Shown here: piece by piece, positions 59,006 through 64,000 of the stretch
Layout of the letters: each line of letters starts with the position of its first letter
Position numbering within the stretch: position 1 is the first letter of the stretch
NCBI GenBank assembly: GCA_900469475.1
Contig: UBXG01000009.1
Coordinates: 1 to 64,000, forward strand
From: Hyphomicrobiales bacterium
GTDB lineage: Bacteria > Pseudomonadota > Alphaproteobacteria > Rhizobiales > Rhizobiaceae
DNA length: 64,000 nucleotides
Direction: 5' to 3'
Translations under genes and position numbers: made by a program
The notes under the pieces: model-generated
Told to the model about the DNA's origin: nothing
The model's input: only the letters and a program-made list of their open reading frames with translations
Database searches by the model: none

Positions 59006-60019
59006 TCATCTTTCGACGATGACCTTCAAAACGTCTCGGTTCTTGTCCCAAAAGGGTAACGCGCTCTCGGCATCGGTAAAGGGTATGACCTTGGAAATAA
59101 GGGAAGCGGCACGATCGCCGATCGTCTCCAGATAGGCGATGACCGCATCGAAATCAGACTTGGTCGCGTTGCGTGACCCCATGATATCAAGCTCCTTGAG
59201 ATTGAACATCTGCGTCTGATAGCTAACGGGCGCCTTGGCGTAGCCGACGTAGACGACGCGGCCGCAAAAGCCGGCCAAGTCGATGGCCTGACGAAAAGTT
59301 TCCGGAAGACCGACTGCCTCGAAGGCCACATCGACGCCCTGATCATCCGTCAGCTCGACAATGCGCGCAACGACATCTTCCGTGCCGGCATCGATTGTGT
59401 GACGGGCTCCGAACTGTTTTGCCAGCGCGGTCTTTTCCGGGCTGAGGTCGACGGCAATCACCTCGGCTCCGCGAGCAACGGCTCCGATCACGACGCCCAT
59501 GCCGATCATCCCGCAGCCCAGCACAACGATGCGATCACTCGCCGACACGCGGCCGCGCGCCACTGCGTGGAAGCCTACCGACAGCGGCTCGACCAAGGCG
59601 AGAAAGCGCGGCTCAAGGGTATCATTGAGGATCAGCTTCTCCGCCGGAAGAACGATCTCTTCGGCAAGCCCGCCATCCTGCTGGACACCGAGCGTACGAT
59701 TGTAGCGGCAGGCATTCACGCGCCCCTTGCGGCAGGAGGAGCACGTGCCGCAACTGGTATAGGGAAGTACGATAACGCGCTGCCCGGGTCGATAGGTCGG
59801 CGGAACACCCGCCCCGGTCTCGACAATCTCGCCGCCAATCTCGTGCCCAGGAATGCGCGGCAATTGCACCAGGGGATTGAGGCCTCGAAACGTGTTGAGA
59901 TCACTCCCGCAGATGCCGACATGGCGGATGGAAATACGGACATCGCCTTCCCCAAGCTGCGGGCGAGCGACATCGGTAAAACGGCTGATGCCTTCACTTT
60001 CGATCAACAGGGCTTTCAC
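59006..60019 (-). CDS. Zinc-dependent MDR dehydrogenase (sugar/polyol type)
   Basis: A 337-residue medium-chain dehydrogenase. The catalytic zinc site is HVGICGSDLNTFRG and PGHEIGGEIVETGAG, and the structural zinc cysteines are CGTCSSCRKGRVNAC. The cofactor fold is VVLGCGMIGMGVVIGAVARG. The type resembles L-idonate/L-galactonate 5-dehydrogenases and sorbitol dehydrogenases. It lies beside a GntR/FCD regulator, typical of sugar-acid pathways, but the substrate is not decided by sequence. Confidence 0.9.
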   Translation of the reverse strand: MKALLIESEGISRFTDVARPQLGEGDVRISIRHVGICGSDLNTFRGLNPLVQLPRIPGHEIGGEIVETGAGVPPTYRPGQRVIVLPYTSCGTCSSCRKGRVNACRYNRTLGVQQDGGLAEEIVLPAEKLILNDTLEPRFLALVEPLSVGFHAVARGRVSASDRIVVLGCGMIGMGVVIGAVARGAEVIAVDLSPEKTALAKQFGARHTIDAGTEDVVARIVELTDDQGVDVAFEAVGLPETFRQAIDLAGFCGRVVYVGYAKAPVSYQTQMFNLKELDIMGSRNATKSDFDAVIAYLETIGDRAASLISKVIPFTDAESALPFWDKNRDVLKVIVER

Positions 60020-60073
60020 GTGACGAAACCTTTCCTGGATTGGGGAGTAAACCGGACGCTCGCGCCTAGTTTA

Positions 60074-60238
60074 CTAAACATAGATCAGTTCAGGGCGGCA
60101 ATGTCGACCGGTAGATCGAACCGGCTTCAAGGCAACTTCGCCCTTGCGCACGCCGATGGCGTACAGGAATAACTTGAGCACCATCTTCACCTCGAACTTC
60201 GGCACTGGATTGCGCTCGTTCACCGCCTGCTTGCGCTG
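60074..60238 (-). pseudogene. Remnant of a tyrosine recombinase (integrase)
   Basis: Minus-strand translation of 60238 to 60074 gives 55 codons ending in TAG, with VNERNPVPKFEVKMVLKLFL followed by YAIGVRKGEVALKP. This resembles box I of phage-type integrases (LLLYTGVRKGEL, with the catalytic Arg in RKGE). The rest of the catalytic domain (H-x-x-R, Tyr) is missing, and sequence after KP is unrelated. The fragment lies between the MDR gene and the GntR gene and is probably what is left of a mobile element. Confidence 0.4.
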
Positions 60239-60278
60239 AATTTACACGGTTGAGATAAGCGATTTAAAGTGGTATTTT

Positions 60279-61232
60279 ATGTTAAAAAAACCAGCAAGAT
60301 TGGGCGGCATGCGTTCTGAAAATCTTTTCAAACGACAGTTCAACGAATTCCTGCGCCACGTGCAATCGGTCGGCCATGGACACCCGCTTGGCTCGGAACG
60401 CGAGATCGGTCGAACCCTTGGCACCAGCCGAACGACTGTCCGCAAGTGCCTTGCTGCGGCTAGGGAGAGCGGCCTGATTTCCAGGGACGGAGCAGTCCTG
60501 CGACAGGTAGAACCATCAGAGCTCTATTGCGAAGCCGAAACCATCCCGCCGACATTGATGGTCGAACGCGCCTTCCTGACATGGATTCTCCAATCCGATA
60601 GCGGGCCGGGTCAGACCATCAATGCCCTTCAGCTCGCACGGCAATTCGGCGTGTCGTCGACAACGATCCGCGAATTTCTGCAGAGTTTCCGACATTTTGG
60701 CCTGATGGAGCGCGAGGCCGGCGGCAAATGGGTCTTCCGCGGCATGACGCTGGAATTCGCCAACGAGCTTTCCGATATCCGCGAAATTTTCGAACTGCGA
60801 TCCGTCATGCGCTTTGCGGAACTCGATGACGGCGATCCGAGCTGGAACGAACTGCGCAGATTGCGCGGCGAGCATCTCAAGCTGCTTGAGACGATCGATA
60901 CCGACTATCACCGGTTCTCGCTTTTGGACGAGCAGTTGCATCGTTTGATCAACAGCGCTTCCAGCAACCGCTTCGTCACCGAATTTTATCACGTCATCTC
61001 GCTGATTTTCTTCTATCATTATCAATGGAACAAGAAAGACGAGCGCAGCCGTAACGAAGCGGCGGTATATCAGCATTTGGATTATATCGACGCGATCCTC
61101 TCAAGGGATCAGAAGAAAATCAGCCAGACGTGTACGGTACATCTCAGCGAGGCGCGCCGGACATTGCTTGCAAGCATCACCCGAGAAGCTAGACTTGAGA
61201 ATTCGAGCGCGCTGCCAGACCCGGCCTATTGA
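60279..61232 (+). CDS. GntR-family regulator with two winged-helix segments and FCD domain
   Basis: A 317-residue protein, longer than the usual 220-250 of FCD regulators. A first HTH is at about residues 38-62 (PLGSEREIGRTLGTSRTTVR). A second is at about 115-150 (INALQLARQFGVSSTTIREF followed by LQSFRHFGLMEREAGGKWVF). An FCD-type helical domain follows (LSDIREIFELRSVMRFAELD, DYHRFSLLDEQLHRLINSAS). It is divergent from the MDR gene and may regulate it. A start at 60309 (M11) is also possible. Confidence 0.85.
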   Translation: MLKKPARLGGMRSENLFKRQFNEFLRHVQSVGHGHPLGSEREIGRTLGTSRTTVRKCLAAARESGLISRDGAVLRQVEPSELYCEAETIPPTLMVERAFLTWILQSDSGPGQTINALQLARQFGVSSTTIREFLQSFRHFGLMEREAGGKWVFRGMTLEFANELSDIREIFELRSVMRFAELDDGDPSWNELRRLRGEHLKLLETIDTDYHRFSLLDEQLHRLINSASSNRFVTEFYHVISLIFFYHYQWNKKDERSRNEAAVYQHLDYIDAILSRDQKKISQTCTVHLSEARRTLLASITREARLENSSALPDPAY

Positions 61233-61753
61233 AGGGTCATGCCTGGCCCGGTGTCTGCTCTTGCTGCGTAAGGATCGACGATGGAGAGCGCCCGGTTTAG
61301 AGCCTCGGTAAACCCGTGAAGCGAGATGACATAACTCACCTCGCGGTCGGTATCGGCTGCAGCCAACGTCACCGCGAGATTGCGCCGGCGCCGCAGACCG
61401 GCAAGCATGGCTTTATTTAGGTTCAGCTCGACAAGACAGCCACGTGGGAAAGCGGTGGCGAATGGCGAGGCCAGACCGGGTGCAGCTTTGCCGCCTGGTG
61501 GTAGCCCGACGCTCCGCAGATAGAGTCCCTGCGGTAGAGCCAACATGCCCCGGAGACTCCCGCCCCCTGGAGTAAGTTCAATCGACAGTACCGGCGTGTT
61601 CGTCTGCAGATCATACAGCGTGTATGAAATAGCGTAAGATAGCCGGGCAAGATCGGCAGTACCCTGATTGACGATGGTAAGGATCCAGTCGCCGTAACGC
61701 TCCTGCAACGCGCCTGAACTTGAAGCGCCGATGGTCGCCTTGCCAGCCATCAC
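61226..61753 (-). CDS. IalB-like protein without signal peptide
   Basis: A 175-residue protein whose body fits the invasion-associated locus B family: ERYGDWILTIVNQG (GDW start), LRGMLALPQGLYLRSVGLPP, FATAFPRGCLVELNLNKAML and YVISLHGFTEALNRAL correspond to the usual LPxGVxL-GL, RCxPxGC and LxGFxxAxxAL positions. IalB proteins are normally exported and have a Cys pair. Here no signal peptide and only one cysteine are visible, so it is an odd member. The start is GTG 61753 or ATG 61750. It overlaps the end of the GntR gene by 7 bases. Confidence 0.6.
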   Translation of the reverse strand: MMAGKATIGASSSGALQERYGDWILTIVNQGTADLARLSYAISYTLYDLQTNTPVLSIELTPGGGSLRGMLALPQGLYLRSVGLPPGGKAAPGLASPFATAFPRGCLVELNLNKAMLAGLRRRRNLAVTLAAADTDREVSYVISLHGFTEALNRALSIVDPYAARADTGPGMTLQ

Positions 61754-62317
61754 AATCCACTATCCGGTCGATATATCGATGTTGACCAGTCCCCCTCGAC
61801 GCCCACTATCACCTTGAATGACGTTATCTCGTCCATCTCCGATCCCCCTTACCTGGCGTATCGCCGCAATATCGCATGTCGCATCTCAACTTCCGTCCCT
61901 CAGCGACTGAGTTCTTGCGATCTCATATTGGCAATTTTACGCCAACGCATCCTCCATTTGGTGTAACTCTAAGAATCTTTTTGGCCATATTCAACGATTA
62001 TGTCGAGTATTTACTGTGGAAAGAACTCACGCATTATACGAAATACATTAATAAGCCTCATGTAATATATATCTATATATTCCTACAATAAAATTTACTT
62101 CAACTTGAATTCTATTGAGAGAAATACCACTGCATGCAGATTGCACGGCGCGTCAAAAGCCCTTCACCTACGAAGGAATGAGGCGCAGCCACGCTCGGCA
62201 AAAAAACTTGGCTGCGGGGGTGGGCAGAAAAACAATGCACGCTATGTGATGCATATGAGCGGGGAGAAATATTAGCTCTGTGGAGGAGGTCGTCCGGCAC
62301 AAAGGAAGAGGATTCTG
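61754..62317. other. AT-rich intergenic region before the glycanase gene
   Basis: About 560 bases with markedly lower GC than the rest, especially 61920-62120. I see no convincing gene. A 71-codon frame from 61876 has no family features. A hairpin, CGCAGCCA at 62184-62191 with TGGCTGCG at 62209-62216, lies in the presumed leader of the GH16 gene. The promoter of that gene is probably here. Confidence 0.5.
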
Positions 62318-63754
62318 ATGCCCAATTCAGTTTTGAATGCCCTGGGACAGCCGCTTTACTATAGCGACACGTCGACAGCCTTCTTTTCCGCCACCGGCTC
62401 CGGCCCGGTGCTTTACGGCTCCGCGGGCAATGATTCCATATGGGGCGACAACACCGTCAACGTGACGCTGATGGGCGGCACAGGCGACGACATCTATTAT
62501 ATCTACTCGAGCAACAATCGGGTCTCTGAGGCCCCCAATGCCGGCGTCGATACCATCAACACATGGATGGATTACACGCTGCCCGCCAATGTCGAAAATC
62601 TTACCGTTACGGGCGACAATCGCCATGCCTATGGCAACGACGCCGACAACATCATCACCGGCGGCAGCGGCAGCCAGACCATCGATGGACGCGCCGGCAA
62701 CGATGTGCTCATTGGCGGCGGCGGGGCCGATACCTTCATCATCAGCAAGGGCAACGGCAGTGATCTCATCACCGATTTCAGCGATGACGACAAGGTCAGG
62801 CTCAATCAGTATGGTCTGTCGTCCTTCGATCAGGTTGTCAGCCATTCCACGCAGGAAGGCGCCAATGTCCGGCTCGATCTCGGCAATGGCGAAAGCCTCG
62901 TCTTCGCCAACAAGACCATCTCCGATCTGCATGAAGACCAGTTTCAGCTCGGGCTCGACAGATCGTCGCTGACGCAGACCTTTTCGGATGATTTCAACAC
63001 GCTCTCGCTGCACGAGGGAACGCAGGGCACCTGGGATGCTAAATATTCCTGGGCGCCGGACAAGGGCAGCAGCCTGAACGATGAGCTGCAATGGTACATC
63101 AACCCCTCTTACGCGCCGACCGCCTCGGTAAACCCGTTTTCCGTCTCCAACGGCGTTCTGACGATCACAGCAAAGCAGACGCCGGATGCGTTGAAATCGA
63201 TCGTCGAGAACCATGATTACACATCCGGGCTTCTGACCACCCACTCCACCTTCTCGCAGACCTATGGATATTTCGAAATGCGGGCGGAGATGCCGCACAA
63301 TCAGGGCGTCTGGCCTGCCTTCTGGCTGCTGCCGGAGGATGGCTCCTGGCCACCGGAACTCGATGTAGTGGAGATGCGCGGGCAGAACCCCACCACGGTG
63401 AATGTCACAGTCCATTCGAATGCCACCGGCGAGCACACGAAGACGTCCATCCCGGTGGAAGTGCCGAGTACGAACGGCTTCCACAATTACGGCGTGCTCT
63501 GGGACAAGGATCAGATCGTCTGGTATTTCGACGACGTTGCCGTTGCCCATGCCGATACGCCGGCCGATATGCATGGTCCGATGTACATGCTAGTCGATCT
63601 CGCAGTGGGCGGCGTAGCGGGCACTCCGACGGATGGACTCCCGAACGGATCCGAGATGAAGATCGACTATATCAAGGCCTATTCGCTGGACGATCACACC
63701 ACCCAGCTTGCCACCTCGGCGCAATCCGCCCATACGACGGACTGGCATATCTGA
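62318..63754 (+). CDS. RTX-repeat secreted GH16 glycanase (ExsH/PlyA-like)
   Basis: A 478-residue extracellular glycanase. Residues about 30-190 hold RTX calcium-binding nonapeptides (GSAGNDSIWGD, GGTGDDIYYI, GGSGSQTIDGRAGNDVLIGG). Residues about 225-455 are a GH16 domain with the catalytic ELDVVEM motif (E347, D349, E352). There is no classical signal peptide, as expected for type I secretion through PrsDE. S. meliloti ExsH and R. leguminosarum PlyA cut the acidic exopolysaccharide to shorter chains, and a similar role is likely. GGAAGAGGA precedes the ATG. Confidence 0.9.
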   Translation: MPNSVLNALGQPLYYSDTSTAFFSATGSGPVLYGSAGNDSIWGDNTVNVTLMGGTGDDIYYIYSSNNRVSEAPNAGVDTINTWMDYTLPANVENLTVTGDNRHAYGNDADNIITGGSGSQTIDGRAGNDVLIGGGGADTFIISKGNGSDLITDFSDDDKVRLNQYGLSSFDQVVSHSTQEGANVRLDLGNGESLVFANKTISDLHEDQFQLGLDRSSLTQTFSDDFNTLSLHEGTQGTWDAKYSWAPDKGSSLNDELQWYINPSYAPTASVNPFSVSNGVLTITAKQTPDALKSIVENHDYTSGLLTTHSTFSQTYGYFEMRAEMPHNQGVWPAFWLLPEDGSWPPELDVVEMRGQNPTTVNVTVHSNATGEHTKTSIPVEVPSTNGFHNYGVLWDKDQIVWYFDDVAVAHADTPADMHGPMYMLVDLAVGGVAGTPTDGLPNGSEMKIDYIKAYSLDDHTTQLATSAQSAHTTDWHI

Positions 63755-63845
63755 CCGGTCTCGGAACTTGATCCATTCCGCAGCAGCCGTTCGACGCAAA
63801 TCGGGCGGCCGCTGGGTAAATGCCGCAGCTCAGTCGAGACCACCC

Positions 63846-64000
63846 TAATCCTCCCTGAACGCCCGCCGGATCTGGTCGGTCATCGGCTTTGTCAGATAGG
63901 CAAGAACGCTTCTCTCACCCGTCTGCAGAAAGGCTTCCGCCGGCATGCCCGGCAATGGCGTCAAGGCTCCGAGCCTTTCCCATTCAGGCTTTGCCACCTT
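63846..64000 (-). CDS. HlyD/PrsE-type secretion adaptor, 3' end only
   Basis: Only the last 51 codons or so are in the window. They read KVAKPEWERLGALTPLPGMP followed by AEAFLQTGERSVLAYLTKPM and TDQIRRAFRED, then TAG at 63846-63848. This is the typical C-terminus of HlyD-family periplasmic adaptors of type I exporters (PrsE in rhizobia). The neighbouring RTX glycanase, convergent with it, is the obvious kind of cargo. The rest of the gene and the ATPase partner (PrsD) should lie beyond the window end. Confidence 0.88.

Noticed and set aside
58712..59059. 115-codon plus-strand frame
   Set aside because: No clear ribosome binding site, no family features, overlaps the MDR gene end; the gap looks decayed.
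61876..62091. 71-codon plus-strand frame in AT-rich DNA
   Set aside because: No ribosome binding site or recognisable family; stop-poor by chance, with a tail of IYIYIF from TA repeats.
62327..63574. 415-codon open frame on the minus strand
   Set aside because: Antisense to the RTX-GH16 gene; rich in the Gly/Val/Ile pattern of complemented RTX repeats.

Overview
The window is dense, GC-rich alphaproteobacterial DNA that reads as a Rhizobium-type genome (Rhizobium/Agrobacterium group). The signs are a RopA-like porin, the thiCOSGE order behind a TPP riboswitch, nadABC next to a NadQ-type regulator, a PutR/PutA divergon, an ExsH/PlyA-like glycanase beside a PrsE-like secretion adaptor, and many LysR, LacI, GntR and RpiR regulators with ABC uptake systems. 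Thiamine and NAD synthesis lying among catabolic operons resembles rhizobial secondary replicons (chromids), but the replicon type cannot be proved from this sequence. I see no rRNA, tRNA, CRISPR array, complete insertion sequence or replication origin.

Layout. 1-0.6 kb: porin, cut by the window edge. 1.25-5.85 kb: TPP riboswitch and thiC-thiO-thiS-thiG-thiE. 6-12.2 kb: single genes (glycine-rich small protein, DUF1989 protein with a divergent LysR, PAP2-type membrane protein, LacI and LysR regulators, tautomerase). 12.3-16.7 kb: putR and putA. 16.9-24.2 kb: a LacI-controlled operon with a sugar ABC transporter and a GH127 beta-L-arabinofuranosidase, preceded by two identical 16-bp palindromes. 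24.2-24.9 kb: a VapBC-type toxin-antitoxin pair. 25-27.2 kb: a YdeP/FdhF-like molybdopterin oxidoreductase.

27.4-40.3 kb holds the most coherent system, a cell-wall recycling island: lytic transglycosylase, AnmK, a serine hydrolase, a complete oligopeptide-type ABC importer, MurQ, a GlcNAc/MurNAc-type kinase, a second-type MurA and a divergent RpiR/SIS regulator. The promoter regions of both the murQ operon and murA/rpiR carry the same arrangement of ATTCC/GGAAT half-sites, so they probably form one regulon. Wall fragments would be imported, split into peptide and amino sugar, phosphorylated and converted to GlcNAc-6-P, while MurA could return UDP-GlcNAc to synthesis.

40.4-45.5 kb: an atypical SDR lacking the usual catalytic Tyr/Lys, then nadQ-nadA-nadB-nadC with two operator-like palindromes before nadA. 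45.6-51.7 kb: a GntR regulator divergent from a NitT/TauT-type transporter, an IlvD/Edd dehydratase and an RraA-type aldolase, probably a sugar-acid or hydroxy-acid catabolic operon with an unknown substrate. 51.8-61.8 kb: accessory genes (DUF922 protein, RecX, two convergent aldo/keto reductases with a LysR, 1-Cys peroxiredoxin, RBBP9-like hydrolase, FMN reductase, MDR dehydrogenase, a GntR regulator with two helix-turn-helix segments, an IalB-like protein) plus decayed gene fragments. 62.3-64 kb: an RTX-GH16 glycanase and the 3' end of its likely type I secretion adaptor gene.
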